49,348 nucleotides of DNA. It comes from Bradyrhizobiaceae bacterium (GTDB lineage: Bacteria; Pseudomonadota; Alphaproteobacteria; Rhizobiales; Xanthobacteraceae). Made by a program: the position numbers and the translations under genes. Of this stretch, positions 1-8,616 are shown one piece after another; position 1 is the stretch's first letter; each line of letters starts with the position of its first letter. The stretch covers positions 1 through 49,348 of the forward strand of contig PQAH01000045.1 in assembly GCA_003105195.1 (NCBI GenBank), given 5' to 3'. The notes below the pieces were generated by a model that saw only the letters and a program-made list of their open reading frames with translations, searched no databases and was not told the DNA's origin.

Positions 1-336
1 TTCGGCATCGGCCGCGGGGTTGCTCTGCGCCTCGGGTCGCGGAGGAGGTGCCTTGTCGCGGCCCTTGGCGCGCGCCGGCTCCTGGTCGGAGCCGGACGGC
101 TGGTTGGAACGGGTCTCGGGCACGTCGTCCCCATGGGTCCGCGCCTCGCGGCGGCGGGTGTCCCGGGCCGGCTCGGACGGCTTCGCATCCGCCGCCGGGG
201 TCGCGGCATCGAGAAGCTGCTCGAAGGGGGCAGCCGTATCGGCGGAGGCGGAGCGGCCAAGCTCCGGGCGGGGCGGCGGGATGACGGGCTCGGACGCAAC
301 GGGGATCGGCACGGTGTGACCTCGGCTCGAATTCAT
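1..336 (-). CDS. Partial N-terminal region of a low-complexity protein, possibly flagellar hook-length control protein FliK
   Basis: The minus strand is open from an ATG at 334-336 to the left edge, giving 112 residues without a stop. The visible part is rich in Pro, Ala, Glu, Asp and Arg and looks disordered. It carries a short motif FEQLLDAA near residue 40. Disordered N-termini with an F..LLDAA-type helix are common in alphaproteobacterial FliK, the secreted ruler that sets flagellar hook length, but the diagnostic C-terminal domain is outside the window, so the name is tentative. No clear Shine-Dalgarno precedes the ATG; GTG at codon 9 is an alternative start. The 206 bases between this gene and mnmA hold an AT-rich patch at about 376-408 that could contain its promoter, but no convincing -35/-10 pair was found. 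Confidence 0.4.
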   Translation of the reverse strand, partial: MNSSRGHTVPIPVASEPVIPPPRPELGRSASADTAAPFEQLLDAATPAADAKPSEPARDTRRREARTHGDDVPETRSNQPSGSDQEPARAKGRDKAPPPRPEAQSNPAADAE

Positions 337-542
337 CGAACTGGTCTGCAAGCCCCGGGCCATCCCGCTGCAGAATTAAAACATAAAATAAATCAGTATC
401 TTAGCATGACAGCGCGCGGACCCCCGGCGGTCGTCTCCCGGCAGCCCTTGCTGCGGGGCGGCAAGAACTGCCGGCAATGCCGGGTCGCCTGTCTTTGCGC
501 CGTGTCATTGCGCGGGGGATAGCCGGCTTATAGGTATGAGCC

Positions 543-1730
543 ATGCTGAACTCGCTCGAGCTCCCGCGCCGGCCGCAGGACACGCGGGTCGTCGTCGCCA
601 TGTCGGGCGGCGTCGACTCCTCGGTCACGGCTGCGCTGCTGAAGGCCGAGGGCTACGACGTGGTGGGCGTGACGCTGCAGCTCTACGACCACGGCGAAGC
701 CATCCACCGCAAGGGCGCCTGCTGCGCCGGCCGCGACATCCAGGACGCGCGCGCGGTCGCCGAGCGCATCGGCATCCCGCATTACGTGCTCGACTACGAG
801 GCGCGCTTCCGCGAGGCCGTGATCGACCGCTTCGCGGAGAGCTACGTGGCGGGCGAGACGCCGGTGCCCTGCGTCGAGTGCAACCGCGAGATCAAGTTCA
901 ACGACCTGCTCGCGACCGCGCGCGAGCTCGGCGCGCAGGTGCTCGCCACGGGACACTACGTGGTCAACCGGCGCCTCGCGGACGGATCGCGTGCCCTGTT
1001 CCGTGCGCGCGAGACCGAGCGCGACCAGAGCTACTTCCTGTTCGCGACCACGCGCGCGCAGCTCGAGATGGTGCGCTTTCCGCTCGGCGACCGGCCGAAG
1101 AGCGAGACCCGGGCGCTGGCGCACCGCTTCGGCCTGGTGGTGGCCGACAAGCACGACAGCCAGGACATCTGCTTCGTGCCCGCGGGCGGCTATGCGGACG
1201 TGATCGAGCGGCTCAAGCCCGGCGCCGGCGCGCCCGGCGAGATCGTCGATCTTTCCGGCAACGTGCTCGGACGTCATCCCGGCATCATCCACTTCACGGT
1301 CGGCCAGCGGCGCGGCCTCGGGGTCGCGGCGGGCGCGCCGCTCTACGTGGTGCGGCTCGACGCCGACACGCGGCGCGTGGTGGTCGGCCCGCGCGAGGCG
1401 CTGGCGACCCGGCGCATCCTGCTGCACGACGTCAACTGGATCGGCGAGGGCGAGATCGATGCGGCGCTGGCGCAGGGCCGGCGCGAGGTGTTCGTCAAGG
1501 TGCGCTCGACGCGCGCGCCGCGCCCGGCCTGGCTCGGCCTCGGCGCGGAAGGACTCGAGGTGGAGCTCGCGGATTGCGAGGAAGGCGTGGCGCCGGGCCA
1601 GGCCTGCGTCTTCTACGATGCGGCCGAGGGACAGGCGCGGGTGCTCGGCGGCGGCTTCATCCGCAGCACGGTCGCGGCCGGCGCGCCGGCGCGCGAGACG
1701 TTCGCGACGCTGGTCGCCGCGCGCGGGTGA
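543..1730 (+). CDS. mnmA: tRNA-specific 2-thiouridylase MnmA
   Basis: MnmA activates C2 of uridine 34 with ATP and inserts sulfur to make s2U in the Lys, Glu and Gln tRNAs in the cytoplasm. The 395-aa length is typical. The PP-loop SGGVDSS is at residues 21-27. The two catalytic cysteines are Cys110 in PVPCVECN and Cys210 in DSQDICFVP, and the tRNA-binding and C-terminal beta-barrel regions follow with conserved GQRRGLG. Transcription is away from the partial gene on the left. The ATG at 543 fits the family N-terminus, where about 15 residues precede the first strand; a later in-frame ATG at 600 would cut into the PP-loop strand. The methyltransferase gene begins 17 bases downstream, so the two may be cotranscribed. 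Confidence 0.98.
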   Translation: MLNSLELPRRPQDTRVVVAMSGGVDSSVTAALLKAEGYDVVGVTLQLYDHGEAIHRKGACCAGRDIQDARAVAERIGIPHYVLDYEARFREAVIDRFAESYVAGETPVPCVECNREIKFNDLLATARELGAQVLATGHYVVNRRLADGSRALFRARETERDQSYFLFATTRAQLEMVRFPLGDRPKSETRALAHRFGLVVADKHDSQDICFVPAGGYADVIERLKPGAGAPGEIVDLSGNVLGRHPGIIHFTVGQRRGLGVAAGAPLYVVRLDADTRRVVVGPREALATRRILLHDVNWIGEGEIDAALAQGRREVFVKVRSTRAPRPAWLGLGAEGLEVELADCEEGVAPGQACVFYDAAEGQARVLGGGFIRSTVAAGAPARETFATLVAARG

Positions 1731-1747
1731 GGAGCGGCTGCACCGGC

Positions 1748-2419
1748 ATGAGCGGCGCCAGCGACCTCGACCGCGACACGGTCGCCAAGGCCTATGCGCG
1801 CTGGGCGCCGGTCTACGACCTCGTCTTCGGCCCGGTGTTCGAGCGCGGCCGCAGGGCCTCGATCGTGGCCGCCGAACGCATCGGCGGCCGCATCCTCGAG
1901 GTCGGGGTGGGCACCGGCATCTCGCTGCCCGACTATGCGCGCGCGAACCGGCTGGTCGGCGTCGACATCTCCGAGCCGATGCTGCGCAAGGCGCAGGAAC
2001 GGGTGCGCGAGCAGGGACTCGACAATGTCGAGGCGCTCGCCGTGATGGACGCGCGGATGCTCGGCTTCCCGGACGCCGCCTTCGACGTGGTGGTCGCGCA
2101 ATACGTGATCACCACGGTGCCGGATCCCGAAGCGACCCTCGACGAGTTCGCGCGAGTGGTGAAGCCCGGCGGCGAGATCGTGCTGGTGAACCATATCGGC
2201 GCCGAAAGCGGCCTGCGCCGCAGCTTCGAGCAGGGCTTCGCGCCGATCGCGCGCCGGCTCGGCTGGCGCCCGGAGTTTCCATGGGAGCGGCTGCGGAGCT
2301 GGGCCGAGCGGCACCCCGACATCCGCTTCGTCGAGCGCCTGCCGATGCCGCCGCTCGGGCATTTCTCGCTGATCCGCTTCGCCAAGGCCGGACCCGCCCC
2401 GGCCGCCGCCGGCGCATAG
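1748..2419 (+). CDS. pmtA: Class I SAM-dependent methyltransferase, PmtA-type phosphatidylethanolamine N-methyltransferase
   Basis: A 223-aa Rossmann-fold methyltransferase. The N-terminal YARWAPVYDLVFGPVF signature, the SAM motif LEVGVGTGISLPDY, the acidic ribose-binding GVDISEPM, and the DAAFDVVVAQYVI and NHIGAESG stretches are those of the Rhodobacter-type PmtA family. These enzymes methylate phosphatidylethanolamine stepwise to phosphatidylcholine at the inner membrane. Family members with this signature are generally annotated as phospholipid methyltransferases, but related enzymes can act on other substrates, so the lipid role is by family. The ATG at 1748 is chosen because the open frame upstream of it is only the shadow of mnmA. 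It starts 17 bases after mnmA. The C-terminus ends in an Ala/Pro tail. Confidence 0.8.
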   Translation: MSGASDLDRDTVAKAYARWAPVYDLVFGPVFERGRRASIVAAERIGGRILEVGVGTGISLPDYARANRLVGVDISEPMLRKAQERVREQGLDNVEALAVMDARMLGFPDAAFDVVVAQYVITTVPDPEATLDEFARVVKPGGEIVLVNHIGAESGLRRSFEQGFAPIARRLGWRPEFPWERLRSWAERHPDIRFVERLPMPPLGHFSLIRFAKAGPAPAAAGA

Positions 2420-2505
2420 CGGCACTGCGCGCAATGAGGACGTGAACCCGCGGGCCGAATCAAGACACTCATGAGGCGGGGAGCTCGGGCGGCGGAGGGG
2501 GACCC

Positions 2506-3075
2506 ATGCGCACCGAATGGATCTGGCTCGCGGCGCTGGTCGGCGCCGGCGTGTTCGCGATTCTGATCTACAACCGGCTGGTGCGCCTGCGGAACCTGGT
2601 GCGCGAGGCCTGGAGCGGGATCGACGTGCAGCTCAAGCGGCGCACCGACCTCATCCCCAACCTGGTCGCCACCGTGAAGGCCTATGCGGCGCACGAGCGG
2701 CGTCTCCTCGAGGATATCGTCGAGCGGCGCAATGCGAGCCTCGCGGCCGCCACGGTGCCGACCCAGGCGCAGGCCGAGCGGGCCCTGCAGGGCACCTTGC
2801 ACCGCCTGCTCGCCGTCGCCGAGGCCTATCCCGAGCTCAAATCGGATGCGAATTTCCGCGCGCTGCAGGAGGAGCTCGGCACGATCGAGGACCACCTGCA
2901 GATGGCGCGGCGCTATTACAACGGCACGGTGCGCGATCTCAACATCGCGGTCCAGTCGTTCCCGCAGGTGCTGCTGGCGCGCCCGCTCGGCTTCCGCGAG
3001 GAGCCGTTCTTCGAGCTCGACGACCCGGCCGAAGGCAACGTCCCGGTGGTGGCGATCGACGGAGGACGGGCGTGA
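2506..3075 (+). CDS. lemA: LemA family membrane-anchored protein
   Basis: A 189-aa LemA-family protein with one N-terminal membrane segment (about residues 7-24) and an extracytoplasmic helical bundle. The hallmark AWSGIDVQLKRRTDLIPNLV at about 45-64 is present, followed by long amphipathic helices and the closing RDLNIAVQSFP motif. The function of LemA is not established; members often sit beside DUF2207 or TPM-domain (YgcG) proteins, as here. A GGCGGAGG-like Shine-Dalgarno lies ahead of ATG 2506. The stop codon overlaps the GTG start of the next gene (GTGA), indicating translational coupling and a joint role in the envelope. Confidence 0.93.
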   Translation: MRTEWIWLAALVGAGVFAILIYNRLVRLRNLVREAWSGIDVQLKRRTDLIPNLVATVKAYAAHERRLLEDIVERRNASLAAATVPTQAQAERALQGTLHRLLAVAEAYPELKSDANFRALQEELGTIEDHLQMARRYYNGTVRDLNIAVQSFPQVLLARPLGFREEPFFELDDPAEGNVPVVAIDGGRA

Positions 3076-4985
3076 GGGCGCTCGCGCGCATCGCTCTGGC
3101 GCTGGCGATGGTGGCCGGCGCGCTGCGGCCGGCCGCCGCCGTGGAGCGCATCCTCCAGTTCGTCAGCGACGTGCGGGTCGAGCGCAACGGCGACCTGCGC
3201 GTGACCGAGACCATCCGCGTGCAGGCCGAGGGACGCGAGATCCGGCGCGGCATCCTGCGCGACTTCCCGACCACCTACCACCGGCGCGACGGCGCGCGCG
3301 TCGAGGTCGGCTTCGAGGTCGAGCAGGTGACGCGCGGCGGCATGCCCGAGGCCTTCGCGATCGAGCGGCTCGCCAACGGCGTGCGCGTCCGCATCGGCCG
3401 CGCCAACGTGCTGCTGCCGATCGGCACGCACGAATACGTGATCAGCTACCGCACGACGCGGCAGATCGGCTTCTTTCCCGCCTATGACGAGCTCTACTGG
3501 AACGCGACCGGCACCGGCTGGACCTTCGCGATCGAGGCCGTCGAGGCGCGCATCACGCTGCCCGAGCGCGTGCCGATCCGGCAGAGCGCGTTCTACACGG
3601 GCCCGCAGGGCGCGCGCGGATCCGACGCGCAGGTGGCGCACCAGGAGCCCGGCGTGATCGTGTTCCGCACCACCAAGCCGCTGCCGCCGCGCAGCGGGCT
3701 CACGGTCGCGGCCGCATGGGACAAGGGCGTGGTCGCCGAGCCCGACACGGCGCAACGTGCGCGCTGGTGGCTCGCGGACAACCTGCCGCTGGTCGTCGCG
3801 GGATCGGGGCTCTTGCTGCTGATCGTCTACTACGCGGTCGGCTGGCTGCGGGTCGGGCGCGATCCGCGCCGTGGCACGGTCATTCCGCTGTTCGAGGCCC
3901 CGGAGGGACTGTCGGCCGCCGCCGTGCGCTACATCTGGCGCATGGGCTCCGACAATCGCGTGTTCGCGGCGGCGGTGCTCGATCTCGCGGTGCACGGCCA
4001 CCTGTCGCTGAGCGACCGCGGCGGCGCGGTGCAGCTCGACCAGCGCAGGAACGGCCGGCCGATCGGGCGGGCCGAGACCGCGATGAAGACAAAGCTGTTC
4101 GCGACCGCGGACCGTCTCTCGCTCGACCAGTCGAACCACGAGCCGCTCGGCCGCGCCCGCGACGCCCTCAACCAGGCGCTCGCGAGCGCCTATCGGGGTC
4201 GGCTGTTCCACGCCAACACGGGCTGGGCCGTCCTCGGCGCGCTCCTCTGGCTCGCGCTCTTCGCCGCGATCGCGCTTTCGTTGCTCGCCAATCCGCAGGA
4301 GGACGTGACGGCGGGCTTCCTGATCGGCACGGCGTTCGCGTCGGCGGGCGGGCTCACGCTCGGATACGTCTGGCGCTCGCTGCGCCGGGGCGGCTCCTTG
4401 TTCAATCACATCTTCATCGGCGGTATCGCGGCGGTGTTCACGCTGGTCGGCCTCGGCCTGCTCCTCGGCTCGGCGCGCGGCCCACTCGAGCTCGCGGCGT
4501 TCCTGGTGCCGCCGCTCGCGGCGCAGCTGGTGGTATTCGGCTTCTCCATGCTGAAGGCGCCGACCGCGCAGGGGCGCCGCCGGATGGACGAGATCGAGGG
4601 CCTGCGCCAGTACCTCGGTGTCGCCGAGGAGGCGCGCCTCGAGTTCATGCATCCGCCCGAAAAGACGCCGGAACTGTTCGAGCGCTTCCTGCCCTATGCG
4701 GTCGCGCTCGACGTGGAGAACACCTGGGCGCAGCGCTTCGCGGGCGTGCTCGCGACGGCTGCGACCGCGGCGGCCGCCGCCGGGGTCGCGAGCTGGTACC
4801 ACGGCGATCGCGACATGCTGAGCGACCCGGCCGCCTTCGCCGAGCGGCTCGGCAGCGACCTGTCGCAGACCATCGCGGCCGCCGCGACGCCGCCCGGGTC
4901 GAGCGACAGCGGCGGCTCGTCCGGCAGCAGCGGCGGCGGCTCCTCGGGCGGCGGCGGCGGGGGCGGGGGCGGCTCGGGGTGGTAG
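3072..4985 (+). CDS. DUF2207 domain-containing predicted membrane protein
   Basis: A 637-aa protein read from GTG 3072, which overlaps the lemA stop by four bases. Residues 1-24 form a Sec signal peptide ending AAA. The extracytoplasmic part (about 25-235) carries the DUF2207 pattern: ILQFVSDVRVERNGDLRVTETI, the basic RRGILRDFPTTY, and ELYWNATGTGW. A membrane helix follows at about 238-260. Next come a cytoplasmic segment with the VRYIWRMG motif, two or three further membrane helices (about 385-480), and a C-terminal tail of Ser/Gly repeats ending in GSGW. Such Gly/Ser-rich tails are normal for this family. Its function is unknown; the association with LemA suggests an envelope complex. Confidence 0.88.
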   Translation: MRALARIALALAMVAGALRPAAAVERILQFVSDVRVERNGDLRVTETIRVQAEGREIRRGILRDFPTTYHRRDGARVEVGFEVEQVTRGGMPEAFAIERLANGVRVRIGRANVLLPIGTHEYVISYRTTRQIGFFPAYDELYWNATGTGWTFAIEAVEARITLPERVPIRQSAFYTGPQGARGSDAQVAHQEPGVIVFRTTKPLPPRSGLTVAAAWDKGVVAEPDTAQRARWWLADNLPLVVAGSGLLLLIVYYAVGWLRVGRDPRRGTVIPLFEAPEGLSAAAVRYIWRMGSDNRVFAAAVLDLAVHGHLSLSDRGGAVQLDQRRNGRPIGRAETAMKTKLFATADRLSLDQSNHEPLGRARDALNQALASAYRGRLFHANTGWAVLGALLWLALFAAIALSLLANPQEDVTAGFLIGTAFASAGGLTLGYVWRSLRRGGSLFNHIFIGGIAAVFTLVGLGLLLGSARGPLELAAFLVPPLAAQLVVFGFSMLKAPTAQGRRRMDEIEGLRQYLGVAEEARLEFMHPPEKTPELFERFLPYAVALDVENTWAQRFAGVLATAATAAAAAGVASWYHGDRDMLSDPAAFAERLGSDLSQTIAAAATPPGSSDSGGSSGSSGGGSSGGGGGGGGGSGW

Positions 4986-5162
4986 CGGGCGCAATTCACA
5001 TGCTTTTCGTCCGCAGGCATGCGATGCGCGACCGGTCTCTTCCAGCGCCCAACCGCGGTCTCTATTCTGCGCGCCTGCGAAGGGGATCGGCATGAGGCTC
5101 GAATCGCCGGCCTCGCCGCGACAGGACGCCTGATCGATCGAGACAGCCACGGGGGCGCGGAC

Positions 5163-5873
5163 ATGAGCGAAGCATGGGACGATCCGCGCATCGCCAGGGG
5201 CATGCGCACGCAGCTCGCCGAGCGGGCGCGGCGCATCGCGGCGGGCGAGCGGCCGCTCGGCTGGAAGGTCGGGCTCGGCGCGCCGGCCGCGATGGCGCGA
5301 CTCGGAATCAAGGGACCGCTGGTCGGATACCTGATGGAGACGGCGCGCGTCGCGAGCGGCGAGGCGGTGCGGCTCGCGGGCTGGGCGAAGCCCGTGGCGG
5401 AGCCCGAGATCGCGGTGACGATCGGGCGCGACCTGCCGGGCGGCGCCGACCGCGCCGCGGCCGCGGCCGCGATCGCAGCGCTCGGTCCCGCGATCGAGCT
5501 CGCCGACCTCGATCCGCCGCCGGACGACGTCGAGACCATCCTGGCGGGCGACATCTTCCAGCGCCACGTGATCCTCGGGCGTGCCGACTCGGCGCGCGCC
5601 GGCGGCCGGCTCGAGGGGCTGACCGGCGCCGTGACGCGCAGCGGCGCCGAGACCGTGCGCACCGCCGAGCTCACCGTGAATACCGGCGATCCGGTCGAGA
5701 TCGTGCGCCACGTCGCCGGCACGCTCGCGGCGCATGGCGCGCGGCTCGGCGCGGGCGACGTCGTGATCTGCGGCTCGGTGACGCCGCCCGTGTTCCTCGC
5801 GCCGGCCGACACGTCCTTCGGCTTCGCGCTCGAGCCGATCGGCGGGGTGGCCGTGCGGCTCCTGAGCCGCTAA
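5163..5873 (+). CDS. Fumarylacetoacetate hydrolase superfamily, 2-keto-4-pentenoate hydratase-like
   Basis: A 236-aa protein of the MhpD/HpaH branch of the FAH superfamily. These cytoplasmic, divalent-metal-dependent enzymes hydrate 2-oxopent-4-enoates or decarboxylate oxalocrotonate in aromatic meta-cleavage. GWKVGLGAPAAMARLGI near residues 32-50 is the usual substrate-side signature. AEPEIAVTIGRDL supplies the metal-binding glutamates, PAIELADLD follows, and VICGSVTPP is near the C-terminus. The ATG at 5163 follows GGGGGCGCGGAC and matches the family N-terminus. The 177 bases upstream after the DUF2207 gene hold no other recognisable gene. No other ring-cleavage genes are adjacent, so the natural substrate is open. 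Confidence 0.75.
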   Translation: MSEAWDDPRIARGMRTQLAERARRIAAGERPLGWKVGLGAPAAMARLGIKGPLVGYLMETARVASGEAVRLAGWAKPVAEPEIAVTIGRDLPGGADRAAAAAAIAALGPAIELADLDPPPDDVETILAGDIFQRHVILGRADSARAGGRLEGLTGAVTRSGAETVRTAELTVNTGDPVEIVRHVAGTLAAHGARLGAGDVVICGSVTPPVFLAPADTSFGFALEPIGGVAVRLLSR

Positions 5874-5923
5874 ACCTGCGTCATCCCGGGCCGTCGGCGG
5901 GTCTGCGGCAGCAGGAGGCGTGA

Positions 5924-6130
5924 ATGGACGAGGAAGCCCTCAACACCAGCGTGCGCAAGTTCCTCAAGAAGGTCGGCGTCACGGCGCAGCGCGAGATCGA
6001 GAAGGCGGTGCGCGACGCGGCCGCCGCCGGCAAGCTGAAGCCGGGCGCGGCGCTCCCGGCCACGGCGACCTTCCGGATCGGCGGCCTCGACCTCAGCTTC
6101 GAGATCGACGGCGAGGTGGAGACCGGGTGA
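5924..6130 (+). CDS. DUF6494 family small protein
   Basis: A 68-aa protein matching the DUF6494 pattern: N-terminal MDEEALNTSVRKFLKKVGVT, a helix REIEKAVRDA, then a two-strand segment TFRIGGLDLSFEIDGEV. The family is small, cytoplasmic and widespread in proteobacteria, with no established function. It lies 50 bases after the hydratase gene, preceded by GCAGGAGGCGTGA, which gives a clear AGGAGG Shine-Dalgarno 6 bases from the ATG. It converges with the serine-protease operon on the minus strand, with only 12 bases between the two stop codons. Confidence 0.8.
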   Translation: MDEEALNTSVRKFLKKVGVTAQREIEKAVRDAAAAGKLKPGAALPATATFRIGGLDLSFEIDGEVETG

Positions 6131-6142
6131 GCGGGCGGGCGC

Positions 6143-7321
6143 TCAGACGAGCCAGTCTCCCGCCAGGCTCCTGACCACGGCCGGATGCTCGGCGAGCGCC
6201 GCGAACAGCACGGCCTCGTTGCGCTCGCCGGGCTTGCCGAAATAGTGCAGCCCGATCGCCTGCATGGTCGCGAAGTCGACCACCGGGCTGCCGGACGAGC
6301 CATTCGTCGTCGAGCAGTCGTGCGACACCACGGACGGCGACAGCCGGGCCGTGAGCCGGCCGGGACTGAAGCGCTTGGTGCCGTCGAGCCTGCCGAAAAC
6401 GATCTTCACGTTGGGATCGTCGTTGGCGTCCGCGATCGGATGACCGACGACGAACAGGTTGGTGTCGATCGCCGGGCCTGCGTCCGCGAGCGCGAGCGCG
6501 AGCGGCGCCGGGGCCGCGGCCTCGCGGTCGAGGCGGAAGATCGCGATGTCGGGATCCTGCGACGCCTCGACATAGAGGACGTCGGAAATCGAGATCGGTG
6601 CGCCCGCGCCGGCGCGGTTCTCGAAGGCGGGATCGAACAGCCCGGCGATGCCGTGCCGCAGGCGCCAGCGGTCGCGCGGGTCGGCGGGCGGCAGGTTGAG
6701 GCGCCGGTGCGCGAGATGCAGCGCGACATGGGCATTGGTGACGATGGTGTGATCGCCGATCATCCAGGCGGTGCCGATGGGGGTGCGGGCGCCGTCCTCC
6801 TGCTTCAGGATGCAGCCGACCCGGCCGCAGGTGTCGCGCAGCATCGCGGTCGCGTGGGCGATGAGGGCGACCCAGAACGCCTCGGCGTCGGAGGAGACGG
6901 CCTGCGGCGGCACGGGGGCATCCCCGCGGACGAACCAGGCCGGGCGGTCCCACACGCGGATCACGGCTTCCATATAGGAGAGGTCGCGAGCCGAAAGATC
7001 GGCGACCTCGGTGTCCCGCCGCAAGAGCGAGGCGGCGAGCCCGCTGCCGGTGCGGGCGATCTCGGCGGCGACGCCCTCGATCACGGGACGCGCCGTCCCG
7101 GGTGCGGCGGCCTCGAGATTGGCGGCGATGCGGCTCGCGAGCTCCGGCGCGGCCGCCGGCATTTCGACCCGCGCCGCCTCCGCGCCGGCAAACGCACGGC
7201 CCGCAATGGCGCGCCGCACCGTGTCCGAGAGCCGGTGCGCCCGCTCGTCCTGCGACTCGACGAAGTGGGCCTTCATGGCCCGTCCCTGCGAGTCGTCCCC
7301 CCTGTCGTCCGGCTCAGGCAT
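6143..7321 (-). CDS. Trypsin-fold serine protease with N-terminal helical extension
   Basis: A 392-aa protein. Residues 1-160 form a helical, Ala/Arg-rich extension without a signal peptide. Residues 165-370 are a chymotrypsin-fold protease: GTAWMIGDHTIVTNAHVA gives His198, DPDIAIFRLD gives Asp258, and TTNGSSGSPVVD gives Ser343, so the catalytic triad is complete. The Gly-Ser-Ser-Gly-Ser-Pro form resembles bacterial V8/HtrA-like proteases. ATG 7321 overlaps the stop of the preceding small gene by eight bases; ATG 7276 with AGGGACG ahead of it is the main alternative. It is the last gene of a three-gene unit read from a promoter at 8549-8577. Its target is unknown; peptide maturation is one possibility because the radical SAM cluster lies directly upstream. 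Confidence 0.8.
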   Translation of the reverse strand: MPEPDDRGDDSQGRAMKAHFVESQDERAHRLSDTVRRAIAGRAFAGAEAARVEMPAAAPELASRIAANLEAAAPGTARPVIEGVAAEIARTGSGLAASLLRRDTEVADLSARDLSYMEAVIRVWDRPAWFVRGDAPVPPQAVSSDAEAFWVALIAHATAMLRDTCGRVGCILKQEDGARTPIGTAWMIGDHTIVTNAHVALHLAHRRLNLPPADPRDRWRLRHGIAGLFDPAFENRAGAGAPISISDVLYVEASQDPDIAIFRLDREAAAPAPLALALADAGPAIDTNLFVVGHPIADANDDPNVKIVFGRLDGTKRFSPGRLTARLSPSVVSHDCSTTNGSSGSPVVDFATMQAIGLHYFGKPGERNEAVLFAALAEHPAVVRSLAGDWLV

Positions 7322-7574
7322 CGTCGAGCACGACCTCATAGGTGCGATCGGGCGCGTCCTCGATCGTCAGGGTGACGCGCCGGCTGTAGTCGCCGCGGAA
7401 GAAGCGGATGACGGCCGGCCCGGGAGGCAATCCGAGACGGGCCCCGCCCGCATCGTCGGTGACATAGGCCATCTCGGGCACCGGCGCGCTCGCCTGCTCC
7501 ACCACCAGCATCATGCCGGCCAGCGGGCGTCCGCCCTGGTCGGTCACGTGCAGCACGCAAGCGATCCGGCCCAT
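7314..7574 (-). CDS. Small beta-sandwich protein, carboxypeptidase-regulatory-like/CnaB-like
   Basis: An 86-aa protein between two serine protease genes. The sequence alternates hydrophobic strands with turns: IACVLHVTDQGGRPLAGMML, then VTDDAGGARLGLPPGPAVIRF, then RRVTLTIEDAPDRTYEVVL. The pattern 'D..G.PL.G......A...TD..G...L.LP.G...I' is typical of carboxypeptidase regulatory-like or CnaB-type beta-sandwich domains. No signal peptide or membrane helix is visible, and no Cys residues other than Cys6. It starts 9 bases after the upstream protease gene and its stop overlaps the start of the downstream protease, so all three are probably translated together. A role as an accessory or targeting domain for the proteases is inferred from position only. 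Confidence 0.6.
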   Translation of the reverse strand: MGRIACVLHVTDQGGRPLAGMMLVVEQASAPVPEMAYVTDDAGGARLGLPPGPAVIRFFRGDYSRRVTLTIEDAPDRTYEVVLDDA

Positions 7575-7583
7575 CGGCGACGA

Positions 7584-8477
7584 TCAGGGGAGGGCCAGCC
7601 ATTCCCTGATGGTCTCCACGACCTCGGGCAGCAGGCGCGGCCCCGAATTGGCCGTGATGCCGAACCCGCTCGGCGTGCCGGCGATGCCGTAGGCGTGCAC
7701 CGCGATCGCGACCGGCTCGTCGTTCGGTCCCGCCTGGTACCACACGGGGGATCCGCTCTGACCGCCATAGGTGTCGATGTCGTAGTAGACGCGCCGTGCC
7801 GAGGTGCGGAGCACGCGGTTGACGTGGAAATACTGCTCGGTGCCGGCGCCGCGATCCGCCGGATAGCCCGAGATGTTGATCATGCTGTTCTCGAGGTCGC
7901 GGTCGGTTAGCGAGGCCAGCTTGAAATACCCGACGGTGTCGCCGAGCGGCTGGTCGAGATGGATGCAGCCGATGTCGAAGTCCGGATCGACATCGTCCTG
8001 CCAGGCCTGGAGCGCGGAGAAGCGCGTGGCCGTGACGGTGCCGAAGGGGAACTTGGCGCCGTTGCGGCCGGGCGAGACCTCGATGGTGCCGGCCCAGCCG
8101 TCGAAGTCGGTCTTGCTGTAGACGCAATGACCGGCGGTGAGCAGCGTCTTCGGGCCGATGAACCATCCGGTGCCGACGCCGCTGACCCCGAGCGGCGGCC
8201 GCGCGCTGATGTTCAGCGCCGCCACCATGCGCCAGGGATACTTGTCGGTATCGAAGACGCGCACGCGCTCGTCGGTGCCGATGACGGTCTCGGCACCGAC
8301 GCGCACCGCGGTCGTGCGCAGTCGCTGATCGGACTTGCCGTAGACGACGAGGTCCTCCGCGACGGGAGAAGCGGCCTTGTCGGCGCCCTGGCTGCCTTCG
8401 GTCTCGATCACGCGGAACACGGGCGCGGTCTCCGCGGCCGATCGTGCTGGTGCGGACGACCATCTCATCGATGCCAT
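7584..8477 (-). CDS. Trypsin-fold serine protease, V8-like (glutamyl endopeptidase type)
   Basis: A 297-aa protein with a full catalytic triad: His117 in GTGWFIGPKTLLTAGHCVY, Asp168 in DPDFDIGCIHLD, and Ser241 in DTYGGQSGSPVW. The 90-residue N-terminal part VVYGKSDQRLRTTAV...GTDERVRV resembles the pro-region of staphylococcal V8-type glutamyl endopeptidases, which ends just before a strand RMVAALNI. No conventional Sec signal peptide is evident, which is unusual for a V8-like enzyme and suggests leaderless export or intracellular action. It is the first gene after the promoter at 8549-8577. It differs from the second protease of the operon in its N-terminal extension and keeps the V8-like VHAYGI strand near the end. 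Confidence 0.82.
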   Translation of the reverse strand: MASMRWSSAPARSAAETAPVFRVIETEGSQGADKAASPVAEDLVVYGKSDQRLRTTAVRVGAETVIGTDERVRVFDTDKYPWRMVAALNISARPPLGVSGVGTGWFIGPKTLLTAGHCVYSKTDFDGWAGTIEVSPGRNGAKFPFGTVTATRFSALQAWQDDVDPDFDIGCIHLDQPLGDTVGYFKLASLTDRDLENSMINISGYPADRGAGTEQYFHVNRVLRTSARRVYYDIDTYGGQSGSPVWYQAGPNDEPVAIAVHAYGIAGTPSGFGITANSGPRLLPEVVETIREWLALP

Positions 8478-8548
8478 GGCATGCCCCCGATCCTGACAAG
8501 GTCGTCGCGCGACGCGCGGCCGCGCTGCAACCGCCTGAACTGTTTCTC

Positions 8549-8577
8549 ATTATAGTTGTGGCGGCGTGCAGGCGCAA
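8549..8577 (-). promoter_or_regulatory. Predicted sigma70 promoter of the serine-protease operon
   Basis: On the minus strand a perfect TATAAT (8549-8554) lies 17 bases downstream of TTGCGC (8572-8577). The predicted start of transcription, near 8541, is about 65 bases ahead of the first protease ATG. It lies in the only gap of the minus-strand block between the glycosyltransferase stop (8617) and the protease start (8477), so the proteases can be expressed apart from the radical SAM genes. Confidence 0.6.
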
Positions 8578-8616
8578 TGATTTCCGCCGCGACGGCGCGG
8601 CCTGGAGATGCGGCAT

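Noticed and set aside
4880-4985. Gly/Ser-rich C-terminus of the DUF2207 protein as a possible peptide core
   Set aside because: Such tails ending in Gly-rich runs are a normal feature of this family.
2916-5735. Very long open frame antisense to the LemA/DUF2207/hydratase genes
   Set aside because: It is Arg/His/Asp-rich without domains and mirrors the codon bias of the well-recognised genes on the other strand; high GC removes stop codons from shadow frames.
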